The notes: generated by a model from the sequence alone, not told the origin. Shown: positions 1 to 7,570, counted from the stretch's first letter. The stretch: 64,000 nt of DNA from Verrucomicrobiaceae bacterium (GCA_024232965.1 JACKQF010000007.1:124001-188000); one strand, 5' to 3'. A program made the numbers and translations.

Positions 1-1679
1 TCGAAGGGGAGTTCTTCGTCGAGGAACTCATGCTGCCACTGTGCGCTGACGGAGGGGGTGATGCGGGTATCGCCCCAGTGGGAGGTATGGGCGATGCGTG
101 GGCCAATGCGGCTGCGAAGGGAGTTGGCACTCTGGGATTCGATCTTCAGGGGAACGAGCGATCCGATTTCGTCGTAGCCGTTGATTCCGACGATGGTGTA
201 GAGGAGCGATGCCATGGGGGTGATGGTCCAATCGCCAACAGTCATGTCGTAGCCGACGCCAAGGTAGCTATCGAACTGCCCGCCCTCCGTTTTGCCACGA
301 GCCATGCCAAGGAAGGCGCTGCGCTCGATATCGTAGCTGTTGTAACCGCCACCGACGAGTCCTTCGGTGTAGAAATTGCCGTGCTGATACATGCCGTAGA
401 GCGCGGCCTTGCCGCCGTCTGTCTCTACCTTGCCATCGCCGACGAGGTCGGCTCTGGAGTGCGAGTACCCGATGGTGACGCCAGCGACGAAGCTGTCGCT
501 GAGGCGCACGTCCATGCCGATGCTGGTGCCGATGCTGGAGCCGTCGTAGTTGTTGGCATCGCCTGCGATGGTGGAGTTGCCGGTGGCGGTGATGAAGAAG
601 CCGTAGCGATTATCTTCTTCCAACTGCACGGGATCTGGCTGCACGCTGAGGCCGACTTTGCCAGCCTTGGCGCTGAGTGGGTTCTTGCCGCCCCAGGGAT
701 TCTTTCCGCTGACTGGGTTTTTCTCGCTGGTGCTGGGTGTGTAGGCATCTGGCGCGGCAGAGGAAGGCCGTCCGGTGCGGAAGGGTTGGTTGGCGCGGAG
801 GTCGGCAAAGCGCTGCTGCATGGTGAATACTTCGGTATCGAACTGGGCGAAGCCCTGGGTGTAGATGGAGGTGAGACCTGGCAGCGTGCTGACATCTACG
901 GTCATGGCAGCGAGGATGAGGGCGGCTTTCAGATCTTCCACCTTGGGTTTGACGTCACTGGTGGAGGTTCTGATCAACTCCTTACAGATCGCTGCTGCGA
1001 TGGTGTTGGTGTCCATGGTCACGGCACCGTTTAAGGCGAGCAGGCGGCCCGTGACGGTGGCGCCGGTGTTCGCGGTGATGGATGTGTTGGCGAGGATTGT
1101 GCCAATGAAGACAGTGTTGGCACCCAGAGTCGCGGAAGTGCCGACCTGCCAGAAGACGTTGCACCCATCCGCGCCGTTGACGAGGATGATGGAGCTATTC
1201 GATGCAGTGACGAGAGTGGACCCGGTTTGGAAAATCCAGACTGCATTGGGGTTGCCTTGAGCATCGAGCGTCAGTACGCCCGTAATGGCAAAGGAGCTGG
1301 GGTCATTGTAAACGCCAGCGACGAGTGTCGATCCACCGAGATCGAAGGCGGGGGCGAAGACGACATTGGCGGAGCGCCCAAAGGCATCGTTGTACGCCGT
1401 GACCATATCGTTTTTCGCCTGCTGGGTGACGGCGTTGCCGCCGAAGTTTGTCCCGTTCAGGGTAACGCTATTGGCACCGGGGCCAAAACCTGTCTGGCTG
1501 ATGGTGGGAAACGAGCCCACATCTCCGGTGACTGTGGTGGCGCCAGTGTTGGTAATCCCCGAGCCACCGACGACGGCAAAGCTGGTGGCAGTCCCCAGGT
1601 CAACGGACTGGGCACAAACGGAAGAGGCCAAGAGTGGTATCGTCGCTAACAGGACGCTAAGTAAGTAAGGCAGTTTCAT
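1..1679 (-). CDS. Ice-binding-domain autotransporter, partial (C-terminus beyond window)
   Basis: Open from the ATG at 1679 to the window edge (559 codons, no stop). Residues 1-24 are a signal peptide ending in VCAQ. Residues about 26-230 match the ice-binding DUF3494 fold: the opening LGTATSFAVVGGSGITNTG, a repeated TTVTGDVG element and a beta-helical run ending AICK. A linker (about 231-345, with a PWGGKNP stretch) follows. From about 350 on come alternating amphipathic strands (YGFFITATGNS, VAGVTIGYSHS, YLGVGYDMTVGDW) typical of an autotransporter beta-barrel. Probable role: the passenger is displayed on the outer membrane, perhaps for adhesion or ice/surface binding. The domain calls rest on motif recognition; ice binding itself is inferred. 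A large antisense frame over this gene is a shadow. Confidence 0.85.
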   Translation of the reverse strand, partial: MKLPYLLSVLLATIPLLASSVCAQSVDLGTATSFAVVGGSGITNTGATTVTGDVGSFPTISQTGFGPGANSVTLNGTNFGGNAVTQQAKNDMVTAYNDAFGRSANVVFAPAFDLGGSTLVAGVYNDPSSFAITGVLTLDAQGNPNAVWIFQTGSTLVTASNSSIILVNGADGCNVFWQVGTSATLGANTVFIGTILANTSITANTGATVTGRLLALNGAVTMDTNTIAAAICKELIRTSTSDVKPKVEDLKAALILAAMTVDVSTLPGLTSIYTQGFAQFDTEVFTMQQRFADLRANQPFRTGRPSSAAPDAYTPSTSEKNPVSGKNPWGGKNPLSAKAGKVGLSVQPDPVQLEEDNRYGFFITATGNSTIAGDANNYDGSSIGTSIGMDVRLSDSFVAGVTIGYSHSRADLVGDGKVETDGGKAALYGMYQHGNFYTEGLVGGGYNSYDIERSAFLGMARGKTEGGQFDSYLGVGYDMTVGDWTITPMASLLYTIVGINGYDEIGSLVPLKIESQSANSLRSRIGPRIAHTSHWGDTRITPSVSAQWQHEFLDEELPF

Positions 1680-1707
1680 GGGAGTTGGTTGGGGTGCCGG
1701 GGCTATG

Positions 1708-1731
1708 GTTAGGGCGTGTGTTAGGGCGTGT
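1708..1731. repeat. Two-copy 12-bp tandem repeat
   Basis: The unit GTTAGGGCGTGT occurs twice in a row with no mismatch, 29-52 bp upstream of the autotransporter start codon, so it lies in its 5' leader or promoter. Only two copies are present; a role in phase variation or regulator binding is speculative. Confidence 0.7.
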
Positions 1732-1732
1732 G

Positions 1733-1744
1733 TGTATCGATACA
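1733..1744. promoter_or_regulatory. 12-bp perfect palindrome, candidate operator
   Basis: TGTATCGATACA is a perfect palindrome 54-65 bp upstream of the autotransporter ATG on the minus strand, at a typical operator distance. The regulator is unknown. Confidence 0.35.
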
Positions 1745-2063
1745 GGGTGCACCTGTTCTGTTCTATGGGGTGTCTACCCCAAGCCGATGGCGTAGTGATT
1801 TGAGTTGAATGAAGCGGACGAATGGCGGCGATGAGTCACCCTTAGGTTTCGCTGGATCTACGCGTCGTCTGCCTGCGCCTCCCATGGCATCCATCGTGTC
1901 ATCGATCGCTCTCGCTTCAGCCCCGAGAGGTGGTTTAGAAAATGAGAGACAAAACTCCAGCGAAGTTGAACAATGATTACCGCTCGGCTATCAATGCCCG
2001 TCAATGCCTCCGCCCGTTCCCGCGCTGCTGCAGGCCTAGCTCAACTCAAACTCTCGAAAACAA

Positions 2064-2582
2064 ATGCACATCGATTGGGCAAACTTGACTGAGGTTCTCA
2101 ATTGCGGTTCGAGGGGTAGCACTCACCTCGCCCAGCAGGCGCTCGCGGAGATTCTTGGCGAGGATGCCATCAAGGAAGCCGTGGATGATTACATTGCGGG
2201 TGGGGCGGGCTCGGAGCTGGCGCGTTCCGTTCTGTGGCATATCCAGCCGGAAGCGGGGATGAACTACTGCTACCAAATCTTCAAAGAGGCGACTGATCCA
2301 GCGCGACGATGCTCTGCGGTGGAACTGCTGCGCGTGGTGGCCGACAAAACCGCATTGAAGTGGGTGCCTGAATTTCTCAATGATCCAGACGAAGGGATCC
2401 AGATTTGGGGGGCTGGAGTCGTCGATCAATTGCTCTGGTCGAAACGGGTCGATGAAGAGGACTGCCAAGATATCCTGGCGGCCATGGCGAGCCACCCGAA
2501 CGCGCAAGTCAGGGAACGGGCGGATTTCATCTCCCAGTTCCTGGTGGATCGGAGCCGCGGTCGTGAAAAAGGCGGTGACTGA
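2064..2582 (+). CDS. HEAT-repeat-like hypothetical protein
   Basis: 172 residues, no signal peptide and no membrane segment, so probably cytoplasmic. Almost wholly helical with about four or five paired amphipathic helices (AQQALAEILGEDAIKEAV, ARRCSAVELLRVVAD, IWGAGVVDQLLW, NAQVRERADFISQFL), resembling the HEAT/ARM folds found in many small bacterial immunity-like or scaffold proteins. The start is the first ATG after a purine-poor leader and no strong ribosome site is visible. It stands alone, 128 bp before the zinc-ribbon gene. Function unknown; the fold call is tentative. Confidence 0.65.
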   Translation: MHIDWANLTEVLNCGSRGSTHLAQQALAEILGEDAIKEAVDDYIAGGAGSELARSVLWHIQPEAGMNYCYQIFKEATDPARRCSAVELLRVVADKTALKWVPEFLNDPDEGIQIWGAGVVDQLLWSKRVDEEDCQDILAAMASHPNAQVRERADFISQFLVDRSRGREKGGD

Positions 2583-2710
2583 GAATCCCACCCATCGCTA
2601 TTTTGAATGACCCAAGTCGCTCTAACCGTTAGCTCACGCACCACAGGCTGGGTGCTGGAAGGCGGCACCCAACCCCTGACGCCAACCCAAGAACCCAGAT
2701 CGAATCGCGC

Positions 2711-3550
2711 ATGGCATTGATAGATTGTCCAGAATGTAGTCACCGAGTATCCGACCGAGCGGCTACCTGCCCCCAGTGTGGTGTTGGAATCGCGATCGGG
2801 ATGTCTGCCTTTCCTCCGCCGCTGCCTGCGGCCCCTGTGGTCGTCCTGAAGTGTCCATGCTGTGGCGCGGCGGCTCGACCTCAGTCGGGTAGTTGCGATT
2901 TTTGTGGGTCGCACCTAATGACGATGGCTTCGTCTCAGGTCGTTGGCTGTTCGGCGTGCGGGGCGGAAATCATCGATGGCCAGAGCTTCTGTGGCCATTG
3001 CGGGGCGCTTCAGTTCATGGACGAGTCGATCTCTCAGATTGCTCGCAAAGTGAAGTTTTCACAGCAGAAGTTGCGGGACAGTTTTCCTGAACACATTCGG
3101 AAGCACTTCCGTGCAGACGAGTTTCTTCATGCCCACACCTATGGTCCCAAGCACTACTACGTGCTGAGCAACCGGCGGCTCTATATTGGTGCCATTTCAT
3201 CCAAGGGTGTTTTCACCAAGAAGTATGAGCTGAGTGTATTGCAGCGCACGGTGGATTTAGAACGGGCGACCCAACTCAAGACATGGTCTGAGCTATTCTA
3301 TGATCGCTTTGACCAATATGCAGAAGTGCCCTTCATGAGCTTACAAGTTGAGACGTTTGATGGCGATTTCGACGTCACTGTCTATGCCTTTGGGGATCGA
3401 GCGCCGTTCTTTTGCGACCCTCACTATTTCGAGATGAAACTCCAGGACGTGCTTCAGAATCTACAGAACAAGTTCGTCGATGCTGAGGAGGCGTTGTGGC
3501 TTTCCCCAAGTTTCCCGCCACCCCTTCCTCCACCCCTCCCACAGATGTGA
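2711..3550 (+). CDS. Triple zinc-ribbon protein with PH-like domain
   Basis: 279 residues. Three CxxC...CxxC ribbons are visible: C6/C9-C20/C23, C48/C51-C62/C65 and C80/C83-C94/C97. From about residue 105 there is a non-zinc domain with YYVLSNRRLYIGAI and a following strand-rich stretch, the pattern of bacterial PH-like domains. The C-terminus (about 266-279) is proline-rich (PPPLPPPLPQM). No signal peptide or membrane helix is seen, so it is probably cytosolic, possibly a protein- or membrane-interaction adaptor. Neighbours are unrelated small genes. The ribbons are certain from the sequence; the PH-like assignment is moderate and the function unknown. Confidence 0.75.
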   Translation: MALIDCPECSHRVSDRAATCPQCGVGIAIGMSAFPPPLPAAPVVVLKCPCCGAAARPQSGSCDFCGSHLMTMASSQVVGCSACGAEIIDGQSFCGHCGALQFMDESISQIARKVKFSQQKLRDSFPEHIRKHFRADEFLHAHTYGPKHYYVLSNRRLYIGAISSKGVFTKKYELSVLQRTVDLERATQLKTWSELFYDRFDQYAEVPFMSLQVETFDGDFDVTVYAFGDRAPFFCDPHYFEMKLQDVLQNLQNKFVDAEEALWLSPSFPPPLPPPLPQM

Positions 3551-3587
3551 TGAAAAGGACTTGGTAAAAGCTGCTCGGTGATTGATC

Positions 3588-3815
3588 ATGAGCTACGTCG
3601 AATTCAAAACCACCCTTCAGCGGCATTTAGAAAAGTGTTCCGGCGGTGCCACTTGGAGTGAGCTGCGCGACACTCTGAAGCTGCCTTATGATCGACCTTG
3701 CCCGGAATGGACGCGCAGGCTGGAAAAGGAGATCGGGCTGGTTCGGCACAAGGGCGATGGCCGGAGCCTTCGCTGGACACTTCAATCACCCAGCACCCCT
3801 GAATCCCATGTTTGA
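3588..3815 (+). CDS. Small winged-helix-like hypothetical protein
   Basis: 75 residues from the ATG at 3588; a TTG two codons upstream could also start it but is less likely. Highly charged, with a compact pattern of two helices and a terminal strand pair (SELRDTLKLPYDRP, EIGLVRHKGDGRSLRWTLQ) suggestive of a small winged-helix DNA-binding fold. Its last eight bases overlap the start of the VOC gene, so the two are probably co-translated. No function is known to me. Confidence 0.65.
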   Translation: MSYVEFKTTLQRHLEKCSGGATWSELRDTLKLPYDRPCPEWTRRLEKEIGLVRHKGDGRSLRWTLQSPSTPESHV

Positions 3816-4197
3816 TCATATCGGCATTTTCGTTTCCGACCCTCTCCAGAGCATCCCATTCTATGAGAGCTGTCTTGCACCGCTGGGCATCGCCATTGTG
3901 CAGCGACAGCCGGAGCTGGATGCGGTCATCTTTTCCGGAGCGTCTGAGTTTCCCTTTCTCTGGGTGGGGCCAGCTCGTGGCGACTACCACGGCACTCCGC
4001 TTTCGCCCAGTGTCCATCGCCCCCTCCATTTGGCCTTTAGCGCTCCCAGCATCGAGGCCGTGGACGCATTCTACGCCGCTGGCATCCAGAACGGAGGACG
4101 CGACAATGGCGCGCCCGAAGCCTGCGGGGATGGCTACGATGCGGCCTACCTGATTGACCCCGACGGCAACAATATTGAAGCTGGCATCAGGCAATGA
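3808..4197 (+). CDS. VOC (glyoxalase/dioxygenase) family protein
   Basis: 129 residues, the usual size for a single-gene vicinal-oxygen-chelate protein with two beta-alpha-beta-beta-beta repeats. The first repeat opens with MFDHIGIFVSDPLQSIPFY, the second with HRPLHLAFSAPSIEAVDAFY, and it ends DPDGNNIEAGIRQ. His4, the His in the HLAF strand and the Glu in NNIEAG are the expected metal ligands. Members include glyoxalase I, extradiol dioxygenases and fosfomycin-resistance enzymes; the substrate cannot be told here. The ATG at 3808 begins exactly at the conserved fold start and overlaps the preceding small gene by 8 bp. Confidence 0.88.
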   Translation: MFDHIGIFVSDPLQSIPFYESCLAPLGIAIVQRQPELDAVIFSGASEFPFLWVGPARGDYHGTPLSPSVHRPLHLAFSAPSIEAVDAFYAAGIQNGGRDNGAPEACGDGYDAAYLIDPDGNNIEAGIRQ

Positions 4198-4264
4198 AGC
4201 TGAACCAAGATCGGATAGCCAACCGCTGGGACGCTTGACATACCACACGCTAACGTGATTTGTG

Positions 4265-4380
4265 AAAACGCGTTGAATGCCGATTTCATCTCCAGCAGAT
4301 TCAGGGAGGCCAACAGATGAAGAGAAAACAAAAATCTGCGGTCCTCCCTGAATCTGCTGGAAATAACAAAACGTGTTGAA
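4265..4380. repeat. Perfect 19-bp inverted repeat bounded by 13-bp direct repeats
   Basis: Arms at 4291-4309 and 4343-4361 are perfect reverse complements (TCCAGCAGATTCAGGGAGG). The 33-nt loop contains a further CAGAT/ATCTG pair, so the transcript would fold into one long hairpin. Outside the arms, AAAACGCGTTGAA (4265-4277) and AAAACGTGTTGAA (4368-4380) are direct repeats with one mismatch. No transposase frame lies inside. It could be a tiny non-autonomous mobile element with a target duplication, or a strong hairpin terminator region after the VOC gene. Confidence 0.75.
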
Positions 4381-4435
4381 GCTCGGTATGTGGACTCATT
4401 GCGTTACCCTAGCACTACCAGCGTTGAGCTACTGA

Positions 4436-4969
4436 ATGATGAAACGCGTATCGCCATCCCTCATTACCGCCGTTGCGAGCGTCGCCGCCATCTATTTCGC
4501 CTACCGAAAGATCAATGTCTTCGTGTTCGCTGCCTTAATTGTCACCTTGCAATGCGTCGTGGGGCCGGTTTTCAGGAAGCTCAAGAAGCAGTCTGCTCGT
4601 GTGGATTGGGTGAGATCCTGTGTGGCAGTCATCGCGCTCGGCTGGGTCTCTTTCGTCAATACTGAGTGGATGGTGTGGCGGGAGCGCATCAAGTTTTGCC
4701 TCTTCGGTGATATCCCGGCCCACATCACGGAGTTTGAGGGTTACGAAGACATTTGGACGGACTACGTCATCGCGATGAAGTTCAAGGCCGATCCAGAGAG
4801 TATCAGGGCGATCCTCGAGAACGGAAAATTTCGAATCCCAGATTTCATGTCTTCGGGAGTGGACGGAGAGCGCGTCTATTTGCCCGTAAACCCGGACGAA
4901 AAGGTGATGCACCGGGTGACGACGGACGCGTCCTTTTCGTTCATGTCCATCGAATATGGGGTGGATTGA
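4436..4969 (+). CDS. Hypothetical membrane protein
   Basis: 177 residues. Hydrophobic helices lie at about 8-22 (SLITAVASVAAIYFAY), 27-47 (VFVFAALIVTLQCVVGPVF) and 58-75 (VRSCVAVIALGWVSFV), followed by an approximately 100-residue soluble C-terminal part with no motif I recognise. The tail (DIWTDYVIAMKFKADPESI onward) is probably extracytoplasmic or cytosolic depending on helix number. It starts at the first of two adjacent ATGs. It stands alone and converges with the ATPase gene. Function unknown. Confidence 0.7.
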   Translation: MMKRVSPSLITAVASVAAIYFAYRKINVFVFAALIVTLQCVVGPVFRKLKKQSARVDWVRSCVAVIALGWVSFVNTEWMVWRERIKFCLFGDIPAHITEFEGYEDIWTDYVIAMKFKADPESIRAILENGKFRIPDFMSSGVDGERVYLPVNPDEKVMHRVTTDASFSFMSIEYGVD

Positions 4970-5080
4970 GAATGGGCCGAAATTTCCTTCCGCCCGTGAG
5001 GCCGCCTGGAGCGGGTTCCCGATTCCCTGCCTGTATTGGTTTGGCGGCTGCGCCGCGTGGGGTACGGCCAGCGGGCTGGC

Positions 5081-5115
5081 CTTTGGAAAGCGGCAGCAGG
5101 CTGCGCGCAGTCCAT
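5081..5115. repeat. REP-like GC-rich imperfect palindrome
   Basis: CTTTGGAAAGCGGCAGCAGG followed by CTGCGCGCAGTCCAT forms an imperfect stem (GCGGCAGC against GCTGCGCGC) in the convergent intergenic space. I recall closely similar AAGCGGCAGC...GCTGCCGC hairpins scattered in verrucomicrobial genomes, so this may be a decayed REP copy; this is from memory and untested. Just upstream, GCCAGCGGGCTGGC is another small hairpin. Confidence 0.4.
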
Positions 5116-5137
5116 GGTGAGGGCTGCGCCTCACTTT

Positions 5138-5164
5138 GAATGAAGCCTTTGGACGGATTCATTC
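5138..5164. terminator. Hairpin between convergent genes
   Basis: GAATGAA and TTCATTC form a 7-bp stem around a 13-nt loop, between the ends of the membrane-protein gene and the ATPase gene. No T-tract follows on either strand, so intrinsic termination is uncertain. Confidence 0.35.
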
Positions 5165-5212
5165 TGTTGTGATTATTGAGGGGCAGTTCGTCGCCTGCGT
5201 TCTGAATTGGCT

Positions 5213-6325
5213 TCACTCATCTTCATCTTCTTCATCAATGATGTAAACCCGGCGGCCGAGTTCGTAGCCTTGGAGGCGTGTCTCGCCCTTGACCATGACG
5301 AGGGCTTGTTGGCGGGTTTGGGTGAGGGCGGCGATGGCTTGGCTGAGAACGGTGGAGTGCGTCACGATGACGATCTGACTGCGCTCGGCGGCCTTGGCGA
5401 TGAGGGTGGCGAGCGCGGGGATGAGGGATTCGTTCAGGCTGGATTCGGGCTCGTTCAGCACCAGCAGCGGAGGCGGTTGGGGGCTGCAAAGAGCGGCGGC
5501 GAGACAAATGAAGCGCAGGGTGCCATCGGACAATTCTGCGCCGGTGAGCGGTCGTGGGAGGTGCTCCGAAATAAAGCTGAGCTCGAAGAAACGGTCACAG
5601 GTGACTTGCAATCTGGCCTGGGGGAAGGCGAGTGCCAGCGCCTCGCGAAACTCGGTGGCCTGGTCCGACTGGGCGATGCTAGCTACGACCGCCGGCAGGT
5701 TTGACGCATCCTCTGCGAGCACGGGCGACCAGTAACCGCGCACCGCCTGCCGGGGTGGGGCGGCGGGATCGGTGCGGATGGAGTCGTAAAACCGCCAAGC
5801 GGCGAGGGTATTGCGGGCATGCAGCAGCCCTGGGTAGTTTTGCGCATCCCGCAGCGGGGTCAGCATGGAGACTGCGGAGTCGATGGGCTGGTCTTCGCCG
5901 AACTTTCCCCGGCTATCGGTCACGCGAAATTGGGCACGGTTGCGTTTCCCCACGACCCGTCCGCCGAGCTTGAGGGATTCGGTCTTGATGTCGGGATCGA
6001 GTTTGAAGGGATTGGGATCGTTGGGTGCCTGCGGCATGAGGCCGCAGTCGAGCTCGTATTTGAAGATGTCGGTCTCGACGCTCAGCTCCAAATGAGTGGT
6101 GCGCTTGACTTTTTCATTGCCGGCCCAGAGCAGGCTGGGCATCCCGCCCTCATCGGCCACAGCCCGCGCAAAGCTGCCATCGGCCAGGGAGGAGAGGAGT
6201 CGCAGGGCCCGATACACATTGGACTTTCCCACGCCATTGGGTCCGCGCAGCACCGTTACCTGCGCGAGCTTGAGGCGGAGGTCTGAGAGGGAGCGGTAGC
6301 CTTTGAGGTGGATGTTTTGGATCAT
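5213..6325 (-). CDS. AAA family (SMC/ABC-type) predicted ATPase
   Basis: 370 residues. It opens IQNIHLKGYRSLSDLRLKL and has Walker A GPNGVGKS at 28-35, an ABC-like signature (LTGAELSDGTLRFICLAAAL) and a Walker B region LLVLNEPESSL followed by a switch His in IVIVTHS. This order fits the AAA_21/AAA_15 family of stand-alone ATPases related to RecF and OLD proteins. Asn replaces the usual Asp in the Walker B strand, a variant I recognise as common in this family, so it is not evidence of inactivation. The C-terminus is acidic (DEEDEDE). No partner nuclease is next to it. Role unknown; DNA repair or defence is possible. Confidence 0.88.
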   Translation of the reverse strand: MIQNIHLKGYRSLSDLRLKLAQVTVLRGPNGVGKSNVYRALRLLSSLADGSFARAVADEGGMPSLLWAGNEKVKRTTHLELSVETDIFKYELDCGLMPQAPNDPNPFKLDPDIKTESLKLGGRVVGKRNRAQFRVTDSRGKFGEDQPIDSAVSMLTPLRDAQNYPGLLHARNTLAAWRFYDSIRTDPAAPPRQAVRGYWSPVLAEDASNLPAVVASIAQSDQATEFREALALAFPQARLQVTCDRFFELSFISEHLPRPLTGAELSDGTLRFICLAAALCSPQPPPLLVLNEPESSLNESLIPALATLIAKAAERSQIVIVTHSTVLSQAIAALTQTRQQALVMVKGETRLQGYELGRRVYIIDEEDEDE

Positions 6326-6442
6326 GGGGGCGCAGGGGCGGCGACGCGGGAGGACATATTACCCATCGGTCCCTGCCTGTCAGCAAGCCAAAGTCTTGGC
6401 GCTGGGAACTGAGGCGGACGAGGCGGTCTTCTGGATAGATCA

Positions 6443-6463
6443 ATCGACTTGAAATGAGTCGAT
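6443..6463. promoter_or_regulatory. Candidate operator of the winged-helix/nucleotidyltransferase pair
   Basis: ATCGACT and AGTCGAT are perfect 7-bp arms around a 7-nt spacer, ending 19 bp before the start codon of the winged-helix gene. A TTGAAA hexamer lies inside the dyad and could be a -35 element. The position suits autoregulation by the winged-helix protein; that link is inferred. Confidence 0.5.
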
Positions 6464-6482
6464 ACGGACTTAATTTGCGTCA

Positions 6483-6836
6483 ATGAACTCACCGCTCGAA
6501 GGAATTGTCGGCAACGCTACGGCGGAAAGGGTTTTGCTGCACCTTTACCACTACGGCGAGATCCACGCTTCAGCCATCGCGGCAGATTTTGGGATGGCTG
6601 TTAGCCAAGTGGTCAGGCAACTAGAAAGGTTTGAGCGAGCCGGGTTGGTGGTGGCGAAGCTGGTCGGGCGCAGTCGGCTGTATCAGTTCGATCCAAGATC
6701 ACCCGTCGCTACGGCGCTAAAGGAGCTGGTGCGTGTCGTTTACGAAGGCATCCCGTTGCGGGAGAGGCAGCAGATTTTTGCGGCGCGGAGGAGACCCCGG
6801 CTGAAGGGCAAACCCGTGATTGTGTCCGATGACTGA
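6483..6836 (+). CDS. Winged helix-turn-helix transcriptional regulator
   Basis: 117 residues. A typical winged helix spans about 10-75: ATAERVLLHLYHYGEIHASA, then the recognition-helix region (DFGMAVSQVVRQLERFERAG) and wing LVVAKLVGRSRLYQFDP, as in MarR/ArsR-type regulators or antitoxin-like proteins. The basic C-terminal tail (FAARRRPRLKGK) could add DNA contacts. Its stop overlaps the following nucleotidyltransferase start by 8 bp, so the pair is co-translated. A 21-bp dyad lies just upstream. The layout resembles regulator/nucleotidyltransferase modules such as AbiE-type systems, but the similarity is of layout only. Confidence 0.8.
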   Translation: MNSPLEGIVGNATAERVLLHLYHYGEIHASAIAADFGMAVSQVVRQLERFERAGLVVAKLVGRSRLYQFDPRSPVATALKELVRVVYEGIPLRERQQIFAARRRPRLKGKPVIVSDD

Positions 6837-7398
6837 ACCTGATTGGTCATCGTGCAGCGAAAGGGAACTCTGGTTCTTCGTCGCTGTTGAGTTGCAGAAA
6901 CGGGGCATTGCTACCGTCCTTGTCGGGGGTGCGGCTGCTGCGGTGCACTCTAAGGGAGCTTATCGATCGGGTGATATTGACCTTCTCATCGATGCATTCC
7001 CAGCTCCCTCTGAGAAGGCGTTGAGAGATGCGATGTTGGAGATTGGCTTTGAGGCAAAGGGGCGCCACTTTAGGCATCCCAAATGTGACCATTTGTTTGT
7101 CGAATTCATCCGAAACTCGCTACACATCGGCAAAGACTACCAAATAGAGCCTCAGACATGGGCGGTCGATTCGATGCTCGTACGCGGAATTTCGGCGACG
7201 GATTCGGTCAAGGATAGGCTGACATCGTATGTGTACTTCGAGGCGCGTGAGTGTCTCGATCAGGCTGCGCTGATCGCTGCCGTGAATGAGATCGACTGGG
7301 CCTCTGTGGAAAAGTGGGCAGTCAGAGAGGGGGAAGCGATGCTGAAGGCCGTCGCCGAAGTGCGCACGCTGGCGAACGACTCGGGTTCCAGCCAGTGA
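6829..7398 (+). CDS. Nucleotidyltransferase-fold protein
   Basis: 189 residues from the ATG at 6829. The signature GG(33-34)...SGDIDLLID (47-55) is the GS/GG-x-DxD active site of the minimal nucleotidyltransferase superfamily (DUF6036/AbiEii-like), with D49 and D51 as metal ligands. A later acidic position (DHLFVEF) fits the third carboxylate. The C-terminal third is helical (ECLDQAALIAAVNEIDWASV). Such proteins transfer a nucleotide to a protein or tRNA, and several are toxins paired with a winged-helix antitoxin. It overlaps the upstream regulator gene. The target is unknown; a toxin or regulatory role is inferred. Confidence 0.82.
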   Translation: MTEPDWSSCSERELWFFVAVELQKRGIATVLVGGAAAAVHSKGAYRSGDIDLLIDAFPAPSEKALRDAMLEIGFEAKGRHFRHPKCDHLFVEFIRNSLHIGKDYQIEPQTWAVDSMLVRGISATDSVKDRLTSYVYFEARECLDQAALIAAVNEIDWASVEKWAVREGEAMLKAVAEVRTLANDSGSSQ

Positions 7399-7549
7399 GA
7401 TTAGTGGCTCGGCTTTGGTCATTGCGCATAGCCTCATTTGGGTTTGGCGCTTCGCGCTCTTTTAAGGAGTACGGTTTTTGAGTGCGTGAAGCTTTGCTGG
7501 CGTTGTGCGCCATCATCCCACCGCGTTTTGGGCGTGTATGCCTCAAGGA

Positions 7550-7570
7550 GAGGGCCTTGCTAAGGCCCTC
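7550..7570. terminator. Strong hairpin, possible terminator
   Basis: GAGGGCCTT and AAGGCCCTC form a perfect 9-bp stem with a 3-nt loop (GCT), between the nucleotidyltransferase end and the 3' end of the leftward dTDP-glucose dehydratase gene. A T-tract is missing on both sides. Around 7638-7655 there is a second GC-rich hairpin (TGGCC...GGCCA). Either could stop or slow transcription from both sides. Confidence 0.4.

Larger units (their letters stand above)
1680..2063. other. Intergenic region between divergent genes
   Basis: This stretch separates the autotransporter (leftward) from the HEAT-like gene (rightward) and probably holds both promoters. I see a 12-bp tandem duplication and a 12-bp palindrome close to the autotransporter start (listed separately). 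Immediately after the palindrome is another near-palindrome, CAGGGTGCACCTG. I see no RNA gene and no convincing open reading frame in the rest. Confidence 0.5.

Noticed and set aside
30..1034. A 334-codon plus-strand frame over the autotransporter
   Set aside because: The opposite strand encodes the DUF3494/autotransporter protein without interruption and with a signal peptide.
5213..6325. Walker B Asn in the AAA ATPase taken as an inactive site
   Set aside because: The LLVLNEPE variant is one I recognise as frequent in this family, so it is not evidence of a dead enzyme.
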